Shown: piece after piece, positions 13,005 to 22,143 of the stretch
Numbering within the stretch: position 1 is the first letter of the stretch
How the letters are laid out: every line of letters starts with the position of its first letter
Position numbers and translations under genes: made by a program
IMG/VR virus record: IMGVR_UViG_3300036846_000771
Location: 1 to 30,828 of that record
Origin: a virus
Length of the DNA stretch: 30,828 bases
Direction: 5' to 3' (one strand)
Notes under the pieces: model-generated
The model's input: the letters and a program-made list of their open reading frames with translations, nothing else
Told to the model about the DNA's origin: nothing
Databases searched by the model: none

Positions 13005-14831
13005 TCAATTCCCCATCATCGTAACCCAGTTTGCACCGTCGCTTTGCAACGCGGCAAATTTTGCGGCTGTTGCCGGTAGAATAATGTTGACTGCCGTTCC
13101 ACCACCGAGCGGGATGACCGTAAAGGTTGCGCTCGCTACGGTTTGGGCGGTCGTGTTTTTGATGTAAAGCCACCTGCCGGGAAAGCCGGCTGCAGCTGGA
13201 AGCGTCAACGTAATGGGCGCAGCCGCCGCGCTGATGATGGTTTCATCGGTTATGCCGACAGTATAGTTCGCCGTTAGCGTTTTCGACCGACCATGATCGT
13301 ACAGACTATTGTTGGTGCCTGCGTCAGAGACAGCCGCGCCAGTTCCGACATGAAGGTTCGAATTGGCGGTATTGCCGGATGTGCCAGCGGCTGCGATAAT
13401 ATCCACACCCATGTTCACAAAAATGTTGTTGCTGATTTTGTTCTGGTTGGCCGAGCCTGCCAGTGAAACGCCGTTAGGAATGAACGAACCACCAATCGCA
13501 ATGAAAGTGTTGTCGGCAACGATCGACCATTGCTGATCAAGGACGAGGGCCGGGTAGCCGCTAGCTGTCACGCCACTGCCTGCAAATACCAGATTGCCGA
13601 CGAACTGACTGCAATTTCCGCCACTAACCGAATAGGCTGCGGCTGCGACATTGAACTGGCTGTTAACCACAGAGAATTGGGGACGCCCACCAGAACCGCC
13701 GGTGCCGGCCGTAACCGTTCCGAAGATCGCGTTATTTGCTAGGAAGTTTCCGTTTAGGACCGCAAGCCCTTCCAAATAACCGCTCAGTTGAATGCCAATG
13801 TTGCAATACGATGACGCAAAATTATTGATCGTATAAACGTCCGGGTTTGTGTTCACATTGGTACCGATCAACTGCATTCCAACACCGTTGTTCGCGGTCG
13901 ATCCAACATAATTCACGTTATCGATGCTCACGTTTCCCAGATCGGTGATCTTAAGCCCGACGCCCCAATAATTGAGGGTGCTGGCGTCGTTCCGGAACAT
14001 GAGGTTCTCAAACTTGGATATGCGCGGGACGCCCGCTGTCAGGGAGTTGCCGTACACAGTAAGACCTGCCCCTGCGCTATTTTGCAGCGGGGTGACGAAT
14101 GCCATGTCACTGATTTCGATGCTTGCACCGCTGATCCATGCGAACGATGTGCTGGTGGTGAATGAAAAGTTGAGGCCGTTCCCGGCGCTTGTAAAATAAA
14201 GCTGGGTGTTCTGATTGCCCTGCCCGCGCATCAGAAATTGCTTGGATGCGCCAATATTGAAAGACAGATTGGCTGTGTTGATATTGCACTGCCCATGGGG
14301 GAGCAGTAGTTCCGCGCCGGTAGAAATCGCGGCATTTATGGCGTTTGAGATGGCTGTCGAATTATCGAAACTGCCATTACATACCATGCCGTAGTCGGCA
14401 CCATACAGGGTTCCCCATGTTGTGGTGATCGAACTTCCGTTCACCGCAATCCCGCTGCCGGGAGCGAGAACGCCAACTTTCCCCCCATTATCGAAAAGCA
14501 ATTGATTCGATATTCCGTTGCTGATCGATGTCGCGCCAGCGGCGTCAATCGCACCCGCAGGCGAGGTGTCCGAGGGATGGACGTGATCCTGCCGCGCGAA
14601 ATTGGTCGAGGTACCGATGATAGCGGTAGGGCCATCCATCAACGGCGGCACCGTTGCAGGCGCACCCGCGCCGTCTTGCCCCGGTATCCCCTGTATCCCC
14701 TGCGGCCCCGTATCTCCCTTATCCCCCTTCGGCCCCTGAATATCCTGCCCCGGCGGACCTTGCGGTCCCACTGGGCCGGGGATATTGGGGACGACTTTGA
14801 GTTTAACGTCGGGAAAATCTTCGATGCTCAT
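13005..14831 (-). CDS. Tailspike: collagen-like neck plus right-handed beta-helix
   Basis: This 608-residue protein begins with a short anchor (1-18), then eleven or so Gly-X-Y triplets (19-56), a DHVHPSDTS motif (82-90), and from about 141 an LYGADYG...DNSTAISNAI segment. That segment is the standard entry to pectate-lyase-type beta-helices of phage tailspikes. Repeated short Asn/Gly/Ser-rich strands follow to about 515, then a C-terminal beta domain with ITLTLPAAAGFPGRWLYIKN. Tailspikes bind and often degrade surface polysaccharide; catalytic residues cannot be assigned. The ATG at 14831 overlaps the upstream stop as ATGA, so upstream in-frame codons are excluded. Confidence 0.85.
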   Translation of the reverse strand: MSIEDFPDVKLKVVPNIPGPVGPQGPPGQDIQGPKGDKGDTGPQGIQGIPGQDGAGAPATVPPLMDGPTAIIGTSTNFARQDHVHPSDTSPAGAIDAAGATSISNGISNQLLFDNGGKVGVLAPGSGIAVNGSSITTTWGTLYGADYGMVCNGSFDNSTAISNAINAAISTGAELLLPHGQCNINTANLSFNIGASKQFLMRGQGNQNTQLYFTSAGNGLNFSFTTSTSFAWISGASIEISDMAFVTPLQNSAGAGLTVYGNSLTAGVPRISKFENLMFRNDASTLNYWGVGLKITDLGNVSIDNVNYVGSTANNGVGMQLIGTNVNTNPDVYTINNFASSYCNIGIQLSGYLEGLAVLNGNFLANNAIFGTVTAGTGGSGGRPQFSVVNSQFNVAAAAYSVSGGNCSQFVGNLVFAGSGVTASGYPALVLDQQWSIVADNTFIAIGGSFIPNGVSLAGSANQNKISNNIFVNMGVDIIAAAGTSGNTANSNLHVGTGAAVSDAGTNNSLYDHGRSKTLTANYTVGITDETIISAAAAPITLTLPAAAGFPGRWLYIKNTTAQTVASATFTVIPLGGGTAVNIILPATAAKFAALQSDGANWVTMMGN

Positions 14832-15226
14832 GGCACATTCCCGTCGATGATCGGCAATGGCCCGACGCTCAATTGAACCGTCTGCGATCCATCGGGCACA
14901 GTCAGCGTGAGACCGGTGGGGTAAGTGCCACGGCATAGCGTTGACATCTGCTGCAGGGTGAAATTCCAGCGGAACATGCCGGGATTTGACACGCCGTAAA
15001 TCGTCAGATTGCCGTTGTCGGTTGACGCGACCAGCAAAGGATTACTCGTACTGCTCCAGCCGTCATAATCGTCATACCTCATCGAGCCGCTGCCACACGG
15101 CCCGCAGATTGCGAACACCATCGAGTAGCCGGTCAGATCGATCGGCACGTTGTTGAGGTCGGTCAATTGCCCGACGAACGGCCAGCTCGCTCGATTTGAG
15201 AGTTGAGGGAATTGGATCAGGTACAT
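14828..15226 (-). CDS. Small tail-associated protein
   Basis: This 132-residue strand-rich protein (WPFVGQLTDLNNVPIDLTGYSMVFAI near the start, then GMFRWNFT and YPTGLTLTVPDGS) resembles small phage baseplate or fibre-accessory proteins with an LTG.....I..P....G pattern. It lies three bases after the tail-collar fibre and overlaps the tailspike start, so it probably belongs to the adsorption apparatus, perhaps as adaptor or chaperone. Confidence 0.6.
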   Translation of the reverse strand: MYLIQFPQLSNRASWPFVGQLTDLNNVPIDLTGYSMVFAICGPCGSGSMRYDDYDGWSSTSNPLLVASTDNGNLTIYGVSNPGMFRWNFTLQQMSTLCRGTYPTGLTLTVPDGSQTVQLSVGPLPIIDGNVP

Positions 15227-15229
15227 GGC

Positions 15230-16219
15230 TCAGAGCTTTATATAAAACGTGCAGAGCTTGCGCGGGCCGATGGTGCGAAGTGGGTTGCCGTTCCCGAGCG
15301 CATTCATGGTGAGGGTTGAAGTCACCGTGCCCGATGGAGTGATGTTAAGGTTGCCCGCATCAGTGCCGACGTTACTGCCCAATGAAGCCCTCGTGGTATC
15401 CGATGAGCCGCTGTTGACATAGTTACGAACCGGGATCGGCACGGTACCGCTGAATGTGGAAGCCACACTCCCCGTCGGTGCAGCGTTCGGGAGCTGCGCG
15501 ACGGCCAGCGTAAAACTTTCACCGCCCCCAACCGCGCCGAGGGCGTCCGCGTTCGCCGCGCCGAAATAAGCTGATGTCAACCGCCCGGCCAGAGTATTGC
15601 CCATGCCATCGAGCGCGCCGAGCGCATAGCCGCGCCAGTCCGGTGTTGCAATCGATCTATTCGCCGACCAATCAGCGGAGGCACTCGCGCCACGCGTAAC
15701 CTGAGTCGAGCCCTGATAAACCGGAAGGTTGGGATCTTTTCCCCACAGATAATTGAACAATGCTTGCGCCGATGGGTCAGCCAATTCGCTCCCGGCCGAC
15801 GTCGCTGAGCCGATGGTCTTGCCGTTACAGCGCACGAAACCGCTAATAATCGAGGTATCGTAGCGGACCTTGAGATCGCCCGTTTGCATCACGGTGGTCG
15901 GATCAACCGCACCAGCGCCGCCGCCACCGCCCGCCGAGGGGCCGATCACCAGAATGTTGTCAGCCGCAAGCTGCACGACGCCGTTCACATCCTGCAAACG
16001 AATCTTGATCTGACCGTCAGCCAAAAAGAACTGCGGTATCCGGCCGGCGGCATCGAGCGTGATCGGATTCGGCAACGGAATCGTCAGCGCCGTGTCCTGG
16101 TAGGCATTTTGCGGCGTCCCGACGGTGCCGGCCTGGTATAAATACAATAGGCCGCCAGCCAGCGGCGCGCCGTAGACATCGAGCTGCTGGGTCAGCGAAA
16201 GAGGAATCGTGCCTGCCAT
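15230..16219 (-). CDS. Tail fibre/adaptor with head-binding-like and tail-collar domains
   Basis: In this 329-residue protein, residues 1-92 (YGAPLAGGLLYLYQAGT, then NPITLDAAGRIPQFFLADG and IKIRLQDVNG) form the N-terminal domain used by many podovirus fibres to attach to the virion. A Gly-rich hinge (94-104) follows. Residues 125-215 (GFVRCNGKTIG..., IATPDWRGYALGALDGM, AGRL) match the phage tail-collar domain. The Ser/Thr/Gly-rich end carries the conserved RTIGPRKLCTFYIKL terminus. The start has GGGGGTG upstream, immediately beyond a terminator. It is the first gene of the fibre cluster. Confidence 0.8.
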   Translation of the reverse strand: MAGTIPLSLTQQLDVYGAPLAGGLLYLYQAGTVGTPQNAYQDTALTIPLPNPITLDAAGRIPQFFLADGQIKIRLQDVNGVVQLAADNILVIGPSAGGGGGAGAVDPTTVMQTGDLKVRYDTSIISGFVRCNGKTIGSATSAGSELADPSAQALFNYLWGKDPNLPVYQGSTQVTRGASASADWSANRSIATPDWRGYALGALDGMGNTLAGRLTSAYFGAANADALGAVGGGESFTLAVAQLPNAAPTGSVASTFSGTVPIPVRNYVNSGSSDTTRASLGSNVGTDAGNLNITPSGTVTSTLTMNALGNGNPLRTIGPRKLCTFYIKL

Positions 16220-16230
16220 GGCACCCCCAT

Positions 16231-16256
16231 AAAAAAACCCCGCGATGTGCGGGGTT
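16231..16256 (-). terminator. Terminator between ejection and tail-fibre genes
   Basis: On the minus strand AACCCCGC pairs with GCGGGGTT around a 5-base loop and runs into TTTTTTT. It lies 25 bp past the 992-residue ejection-protein stop, and the T-run ends 11 bp before the fibre start codon. Confidence 0.85.
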
Positions 16257-16281
16257 ATGATCGGTTAAGAAGAAACGGCGA

Positions 16282-19260
16282 CTACTCGGGTGGTCCGGTT
16301 TGTCTGCTGCCGATATCGGCAATGATGGCGAGGCGACCGGCGATGTCGGCCGCGCGTTGCGAACCTGGCGGTGCCAGCGCCAGTTTTTCGAACTCTCTGC
16401 CGGCGTTCGGATTGGTCAGAAGTTTTGTAATCTGATCGATCTTGTTGGTTCGACTGATGTTCTGGATGGCGCGCTGCGCTCGATCCCCCATCTTGAGCAC
16501 GCCGAACAAGGCACCCGGCAACCCACCGGTATGCCCCGCGGCTCCCGTGAACGCGGCCTCGACCGCGGCTGAACCAAAACTGTGCGGGTTCTCCAGCTCG
16601 TGCCGGATCTCCTGGAAGAACGCCGTTGGCGACCCGACGCGCTGCCGCGCCCCCGTGGCCTGCATCACATCCATGAATTTGCTGAATCCATCGGTCGTCT
16701 TGTCGCCATACACGGTACGCAACGCTGCATCGAGATTTCGACGTTGCTGCGGATTGCCGAGTACACCCGCCGCAAACCCGGCACCGCCGTACTGGCTGGC
16801 ACCGGTCTGCAGATCCCGCGTGAACTGATTGAAGCGGGTCTGCAGATAGTGATTGACCAGATCCCTGGCGACCTGTGGCGAGCGTTGTTTCACCGCGGCC
16901 AGGGCATCGGAAATCTCGCCCTCCGTCTGTGCGCCAGGATTGCGCTTGAACAGCACGTCCATGGCATGGCTGACATCCGGGTTCTTGGAAAGCTGACCGA
17001 GCGGCGATGCCATCACCCCCTCGAGGCCCTCCCGCGCAATCGCGATCGACTCGAGCTTGTCCCGCACACCTGGCATTTGCCGCAGCAGATCCTCGTTCTG
17101 CGTGATCGCCTGGCGGATCGTTTTGGAGTTGACGTCAGCGCCCTGACGGCCGGCGTGGTTCAGAACTTCGGTGATGAAATTGTGTTCGTAAGCCTCGCGC
17201 GCGGCTGGCGTCGCCACGCTCTGAAACTCCCGCACCCCCGTAGGACCGCGGCCGGTAACCGCCCCCGGTACCTGTTCGGGCCGCATCGCAAATTCAGGCG
17301 GCGGGCTCCCAGGACCATAAACATGGGATGGCGTGCCCTCGCGTCGCTCGACGATCTGTCCTGGCGCGCGATCGGCGGCAAAGGGATCGAGCGGCCGGCT
17401 CGCCGCCCTAAAATTCTGCATCGCCTCTGCCTGCGCCGGCACCCGCTCGAGCACCTTGTCGAACAGGTCGCGCACATTGAGCAGCTGACTTGCCGCCTCG
17501 CCATGGCCGGCGGTCTTCGCCGAGCCAATGATGTTGTTCAGCTCCTCGCGCGCCCGCTGCATGCCAGCGACGCTGGTGTCGAGGTTGCCGTCCGCATCGT
17601 TGAGCAGCTCGCGCGCCCGTGTCATGTACGGCCTGGTGTCGCCTTTGGCGGACGCAGTCGCGCGATCGAGAAGCTGGGCGGCCGGCGTCGGATCGACCTG
17701 GACATAATGCGTCGGTCCCATGCCGACGATCGGTTTTTCGTTTGGACCGATCGGCCGAATGAGCTGCCGGTTGCGCGCCTCGATCGCCGCTTGCCGCGCC
17801 TGCTCATTGGCAGTCTGTTCGGCGTCGATCTCGTCCTGGGTCTTCCGCACCATGCGGCCTTGCGCATCGCGTTTCATGGTGCCGACAGGCTGCGGGATAT
17901 CGAGCCGCTCGACCGCGAGCTGCTGCTCCGACTTGCGTTCGAACCGGCCGCCTGCGCCACGGCCAACCGGCGGTGGTTCAGGCGGCGTGTAATGTTCCAC
18001 ATAAGGCCCGGTGCGTAGACCTTCGTTCACCGGAACGGTTGGCGGCGCATTGCGTGCCGCGGCGAAATCCTGGTCGGCAAGCGCACTGCGCATGCCCTCG
18101 CGCCGCGCCTCGACGCCGGCCAGTTCAGGCTGGATCACATTGCCCGCCTGCTCCGCGGTCGTCGACGGACCCGCACCCCAGACGTTTTCTTTCAGGATCT
18201 GCCCTTCCGGTGACTGCTCGACCGCCTGGCGCGCCGTGCTCATGACGTCGGGACCGATCATCGACGGCTGCATGTTCGGTGTACCCAGCTCGCCGAACGC
18301 CTGCTGGCCATAACGCTGCACGCCTTCCGGCAGCTGCGAATAGAAATCGGTCAGGCCCCCCGTGCCTTCGACATAGCGCTGAATATTGCCGAGGTTGGTC
18401 GCGCCGCCGGTCACATGCTGCAGCGCTGTCGCGCGGGTCATTGGGATGCCCGACGTGTTGGCGTGCTGGAACAGTTCTTCCGCCTGCTGCACCTGTTGAG
18501 GTGTCACCCGGCCGCCGGCTGCGTTGGTGATGACGCGATCGGCTGCGCCAGGACGCGTCAGGTAGGCAGCGCCGCCAGCGGTCCCAACCGCAGCTGCGCC
18601 GCGCGCCCAGGGCTCGTAGGGCGTCCCCGCCGTCGCCTGGCCGGCGGTTTCCGATGCCGCGCCAGGTGCCCCGACATACTTCAAAAAGTTCGAACCGGCC
18701 TCCTTGGCCTTCTGAAGATATTTGCTGCCAAGGCCCGCCAGTGTCTCGGCCGCGGCGGGCGCTTCGCCGGCACGCGTTTCCGGCGCGAGCAGGCCAGGCA
18801 GGAACGATGCGATGGTATGGGCATACTGCCCCGGCAGCGTCGTCGCCTGGTGCCGGAACGGTTGCGCCTGGTACCAGGCTTCCGGCCCATAGGCCTCGCC
18901 GATCGCCTTGGCGGTCTCCTCCGGAACGACGTAATTTTTCGCCCTTTCCGCATGCACATCCGCCAGTGGCCGGCCCTGCGTCCAGGCTTGCCCGCGCTCG
19001 ATCAAACCCTGGCCATGCCCGATCATCGACGGAATCAGGCCCAGAATGCCGCTGGCACCTTCGGCCAGGCCTGATAAAGAGCTGAGCCCGATATCCTTCC
19101 CGGTCGAACCGTAGGGGTCTGTCAAAGGGGCGCTAAAAGGGGTATTTTTGGTAATGTAGACTCGCGTGAGCGGCTTTGCTTCGTCAGTTTTCTTTTGTCC
19201 AACCGGCCCCAATTCAGGCGGCGGGTCTTTAAATTCGATCGGAGGAAGATCGTTCGCCAT
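16282..19260 (-). CDS. Large internal virion (DNA-ejection) protein
   Basis: This 992-residue, largely helical, Ala/Gln/Glu-rich protein lies between the transglycosylase ejection protein and the tail fibres, where podoviruses encode their largest injected protein. The N-terminal 50 residues are polar and Pro-rich. Residues 55-85 (IGLSSLSGLAEGASGILGLI and on) and a stretch near 915-945 (FTGAAGHTGGLPGALFGVLK) are Gly/Ala amphipathic segments of the sort that insert in membranes. Long coiled-coil-prone regions fill 250-880. No enzymatic motif is apparent. It probably leaves the capsid with the DNA and helps form the channel across the envelope. The start has no convincing ribosome-binding site. 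Confidence 0.75.
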   Translation of the reverse strand: MANDLPPIEFKDPPPELGPVGQKKTDEAKPLTRVYITKNTPFSAPLTDPYGSTGKDIGLSSLSGLAEGASGILGLIPSMIGHGQGLIERGQAWTQGRPLADVHAERAKNYVVPEETAKAIGEAYGPEAWYQAQPFRHQATTLPGQYAHTIASFLPGLLAPETRAGEAPAAAETLAGLGSKYLQKAKEAGSNFLKYVGAPGAASETAGQATAGTPYEPWARGAAAVGTAGGAAYLTRPGAADRVITNAAGGRVTPQQVQQAEELFQHANTSGIPMTRATALQHVTGGATNLGNIQRYVEGTGGLTDFYSQLPEGVQRYGQQAFGELGTPNMQPSMIGPDVMSTARQAVEQSPEGQILKENVWGAGPSTTAEQAGNVIQPELAGVEARREGMRSALADQDFAAARNAPPTVPVNEGLRTGPYVEHYTPPEPPPVGRGAGGRFERKSEQQLAVERLDIPQPVGTMKRDAQGRMVRKTQDEIDAEQTANEQARQAAIEARNRQLIRPIGPNEKPIVGMGPTHYVQVDPTPAAQLLDRATASAKGDTRPYMTRARELLNDADGNLDTSVAGMQRAREELNNIIGSAKTAGHGEAASQLLNVRDLFDKVLERVPAQAEAMQNFRAASRPLDPFAADRAPGQIVERREGTPSHVYGPGSPPPEFAMRPEQVPGAVTGRGPTGVREFQSVATPAAREAYEHNFITEVLNHAGRQGADVNSKTIRQAITQNEDLLRQMPGVRDKLESIAIAREGLEGVMASPLGQLSKNPDVSHAMDVLFKRNPGAQTEGEISDALAAVKQRSPQVARDLVNHYLQTRFNQFTRDLQTGASQYGGAGFAAGVLGNPQQRRNLDAALRTVYGDKTTDGFSKFMDVMQATGARQRVGSPTAFFQEIRHELENPHSFGSAAVEAAFTGAAGHTGGLPGALFGVLKMGDRAQRAIQNISRTNKIDQITKLLTNPNAGREFEKLALAPPGSQRAADIAGRLAIIADIGSRQTGPPE

Positions 19261-19618
19261 GTATCAACGTTTCATCATGCTGATCCAGATTGCACTTTAT
19301 TTGCTGATTTCCTTTTGGCTCTTCAACGCGCTGCCGCCGGAACGCGGCAGAGGACTCATGGTCGGCGTGCTCACCACCGTGATCGTGTTTGTCGCAACAG
19401 TGGTGCCGTGGATGTGGTGCCTGATCATTGGCGATGTTTGGCAGTTCCTGAAGCGCTGGCGCTCAGAACGGCTAGAACGGCGACGGCTTGAGGTCCAGCG
19501 GGATGTCGGTGTCGTCGACGTGCTTCCGCAACTCCTCGTAGACAGCCCCCTTTGGATGTCCCATCGTGAGGAAGCTGCGCGCCTGGTCGAGATAGTACTG
19601 AAGCTGCCCCCGCGTTAG
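19259..19618 (+). CDS. Two-TM membrane protein on the opposite strand (moron-like)
   Basis: This 119-residue frame runs rightward inside the leftward late operon. It fills the 211-bp gap between two ejection-protein genes that has no leftward frame. Residues 7-26 (MLIQIALYLLISFWLFNALP) and 36-64 (MVGVLTTVIVFVATVVPWMW and on) form two TM segments, followed by a basic helix (FLKRWRSERLERRRL). Codon third positions look like real coding. GGAGGA lies twelve bases upstream of the ATG, a little far. The last 49 residues are antisense to the end of the 756-residue ejection gene and may be poorly constrained. Membrane-protein morons in this position can act in lysogens, for example in superinfection exclusion; unproven here. 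Confidence 0.5.
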   Translation: MYQRFIMLIQIALYLLISFWLFNALPPERGRGLMVGVLTTVIVFVATVVPWMWCLIIGDVWQFLKRWRSERLERRRLEVQRDVGVVDVLPQLLVDSPLWMSHREEAARLVEIVLKLPPR

Positions 19619-21742
19619 CTTGCCGCTCTTCGCGTCCATCTGATCAGCCTTCGCCTGAACCACCGGGTCGGCCACGCCGAGACGACGCGTTTTTAGGAAA
19701 TTCTTGAAGTTCTCGTAAGGCGACGGCAGCGCACGCAATTTCTGGACGGTTTCCATTTTGGTCAACCCGCCAGCCAAATAGTCCTGCATGATATCGCTGC
19801 GTGCCTGTTTATCCTGTTCCTTCGCCATCATCGTGCCATGGATGATGTCGTTACCGCCTTCAGTGTTCATCAGCTGTGGCAACGAACGTCTGTACATCCC
19901 TTCTTCAAAATCAGACGTAGAACCTGAACCGGGAATGCGTTGGGCCGGCGTCAACTTGTTAGTGATGGTTTTGTAAGCCTCGATCTTGTCGATGTTCGAA
20001 CCAAACTTGAGGCCGTTGTCCGACAGCCAGCCTTGCAGCGCCGCACTGGGCCCGGTCCCGATACCATGACCAAGATCATTCATCTCCTGCAGCATCTGCA
20101 TGCTTTCCCGCGTGCCAGCGCCTTCCTTGATGATGTTTTCGGCGAACTTGCCGAAATATTGGTCGCGGTATTTCTCTTCTTCGGTCTGCAGCTTTGCTGC
20201 TTGAGTTGTAACGTTGACACCACCGGCACTTAAAATGCGCGGCTTGCCATTATCGAACACCAGCGGCGCATCCGGCGCGACCCCGTACTGAACTTTTTCC
20301 TGCGCGGTTGCCGGGCGAGAACCCCCGCTCAGATCGAACGGCAATTCACGCGACAATTCCGGATTCTGCTTGTTGATCAGGACATAGCGCCCGTCGTGTT
20401 CCTTGATCTCGACATCCTTCGGCGTCAGCTGCTGCGTCAGGATCGCCGCAGCCATCGGCCGCGTGTTCGGATTGGCATAGAGCGCACCGAACAGCTCCGG
20501 GCTCATTCCTGATGGTTTCCGAATTGGCCCCTGTCCCGCCGCCGCCGTCGGTTCTTCGTCATCCTCTGCCGTAACAGGAGGTCGTCGAGCCGATGCTGGT
20601 TGCCGTAATGGTTGCGGTGGCGGCGGCGGCGGTGCGGCCTGCGGTCGCGCAGCCACAGGCGCTGCTGCTGCTGCAGCGCCAGGCAGATTGATAGGCTGAT
20701 CCGGATAGGCCCAGGGCGGCTGGCCTTGCTCGTTCTGGCCATACATCCGCGGATCAAACACATTGACCGGGCCACCGCCTGTTCCAGGCGGAATCGTCGC
20801 AGTTGCCCCTTGTGGCTGAGGCCATGGTCCCGTTGGCGCTGGTCCCGTTGGCGCTATTGCCGCAGCAGGGTTCGGTTGCGGCATCCTGTTGCCAATGTTG
20901 GTTACAGCACGCACAGCAGCCGCAGCGTCGCCTTCACTCCTATCACCTGCATCGGCATAGCCCAGTGCTCTGGCTGCACCAACCGGTGATGCCTGACCAG
21001 TCTTGGCCATGTACCAGGCCATGTTGTGATAACCGTCGCTGGCGTTTGGATTGTTCATATTGCGCTCACCGGCAAACCATGCGCGGTGCGCGCCTTCCGG
21101 ACCATACTTACCGGCGAGACGTCCGAACTCACCACGATAGACCGCGTCCTGCGCTTCTGGATTGAGCACAAACTCGCGCGGCGTCAGCCGCTCGCCATAG
21201 TATTTTTCCGTCCAGTCGCCGACGTTCGCACCCATCACTTGAAAACGCCCATAGGCTCGATCTCCGGTGCGCGACGAAGGCCCGACAAGACGATAATTGC
21301 CGTCAGGACCGCCGCTCTCCGCATTCGAAGTCTGACGCCCATAGGTGTTGACGATATCATCCTGCTGCGGTGGTCCCGCGAACGCATTGGCGTTGGCGTT
21401 GGCGACCGATGGCGGCAATGCGCTCGAGGCCGGCAGCGCCGCTTGCGGTTGGGGTTGCGGCTGCGATTGCGGCGGCGGCTGTGGTTGTTGCGGCTGGAAT
21501 AATTGCTGCAGGCCCGACAGCCAGCTGCCGCCCCCAGGCGGCTGCGGCGGCGGCGGTTGCGGCTGACCGGTCGACGCGGCGTAACCCTGCTGCGCCAACG
21601 CCTGCGCCTGGGCATCCTGCTGCTGTTTCAACTTGGCGGCCTGCGCCGTGCGATAGGTGTTCTCAAGGTCACCCAACATACCGAAGTCGACCTTATTGTC
21701 AGGCGTGTAGGTCGGGACATTGAGGATCGGAATGGTGACCAT
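19472..21742 (-). CDS. Ejection protein with lytic-transglycosylase-like domain
   Basis: This 756-residue protein has an N-terminal module (1-55, IPILNVPTYTPDNKVDFGML and on) shared with the next gene upstream. A Pro/Gln-rich linker follows (58-105), then an SLT-like domain at about 133-250: AESGG with the candidate catalytic Glu142, YGRFQVM (164-170), later AHRAWFAGE and GYHNMAWYM. A second Pro/Ala-rich linker (290-405) leads to a helical C-terminal half. Virion transglycosylases cut peptidoglycan so DNA can cross the periplasm during injection (as T7 gp16 does). The start is four bases from the preceding stop. Confidence 0.8.
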   Translation of the reverse strand: MVTIPILNVPTYTPDNKVDFGMLGDLENTYRTAQAAKLKQQQDAQAQALAQQGYAASTGQPQPPPPQPPGGGSWLSGLQQLFQPQQPQPPPQSQPQPQPQAALPASSALPPSVANANANAFAGPPQQDDIVNTYGRQTSNAESGGPDGNYRLVGPSSRTGDRAYGRFQVMGANVGDWTEKYYGERLTPREFVLNPEAQDAVYRGEFGRLAGKYGPEGAHRAWFAGERNMNNPNASDGYHNMAWYMAKTGQASPVGAARALGYADAGDRSEGDAAAAVRAVTNIGNRMPQPNPAAAIAPTGPAPTGPWPQPQGATATIPPGTGGGPVNVFDPRMYGQNEQGQPPWAYPDQPINLPGAAAAAAPVAARPQAAPPPPPPQPLRQPASARRPPVTAEDDEEPTAAAGQGPIRKPSGMSPELFGALYANPNTRPMAAAILTQQLTPKDVEIKEHDGRYVLINKQNPELSRELPFDLSGGSRPATAQEKVQYGVAPDAPLVFDNGKPRILSAGGVNVTTQAAKLQTEEEKYRDQYFGKFAENIIKEGAGTRESMQMLQEMNDLGHGIGTGPSAALQGWLSDNGLKFGSNIDKIEAYKTITNKLTPAQRIPGSGSTSDFEEGMYRRSLPQLMNTEGGNDIIHGTMMAKEQDKQARSDIMQDYLAGGLTKMETVQKLRALPSPYENFKNFLKTRRLGVADPVVQAKADQMDAKSGKLTRGQLQYYLDQARSFLTMGHPKGAVYEELRKHVDDTDIPLDLKPSPF

Positions 21743-21745
21743 GGA

Positions 21746-22135
21746 TCAACCGAACTGAGGCCGCGCCATCGGCATCGGTACGGATGCTTGCGGAATGGCC
21801 GGTGTCATCGTGGGCGTCGCCACATTGGCGCTGGGGATCATCGTCGGCGGCATAAGCCCCTGTTGCGGGCTCTGCGGCGTACCCATCACGTAATTCGCCA
21901 GGCTCGAGAGCCAGCCACCGCTGCCGGTGGTGCTGTTGCTGGGCCCTGGATCCGGCAATCCCATCTGTACCGCATAGCCACGCTTCGCCAAATCGCTGCT
22001 GCTGGCATCCTGCTGCATTTTGGTCTGTTGCTGCTTCGACGCCTGATAGGTGTTGGCGAGATCGCCGAGCGTGCCGAAATCCACCTTGGTGTTCGGCGTG
22101 AACGTCGGAGCGTTGAGAGTCGGGATGGTTGTCAT
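21746..22135 (-). CDS. Stand-alone paralogue of the ejection protein N-terminal module
   Basis: In this 129-residue protein the first 35 residues (IPTLNAPTFTPNTKVDFGTL, then GDLANTY) match the start of the 756-residue transglycosylase protein at roughly two of every three positions. A KQQQ-rich helix and a GGWLSSL motif (GGSWLSGL in the larger protein) follow. The rest is Pro/Met/Thr-rich and probably disordered. It lacks the catalytic domain. The arrangement suggests tandem duplication of an N-terminal packaging or assembly module. It is probably an internal virion protein. Confidence 0.7.
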   Translation of the reverse strand: MTTIPTLNAPTFTPNTKVDFGTLGDLANTYQASKQQQTKMQQDASSSDLAKRGYAVQMGLPDPGPSNSTTGSGGWLSSLANYVMGTPQSPQQGLMPPTMIPSANVATPTMTPAIPQASVPMPMARPQFG

Positions 22136-22143
22136 GACTCAAC

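Noticed and set aside
16236-16256. Bidirectional terminator
   Set aside because: The plus-strand side has no T-run after the stem, so only the minus-strand reading is supported.
16582-18018. 478-codon plus-strand frame inside the large ejection gene
   Set aside because: Antisense to a 992-residue frame in the late operon; Arg/His-rich translation without motifs.
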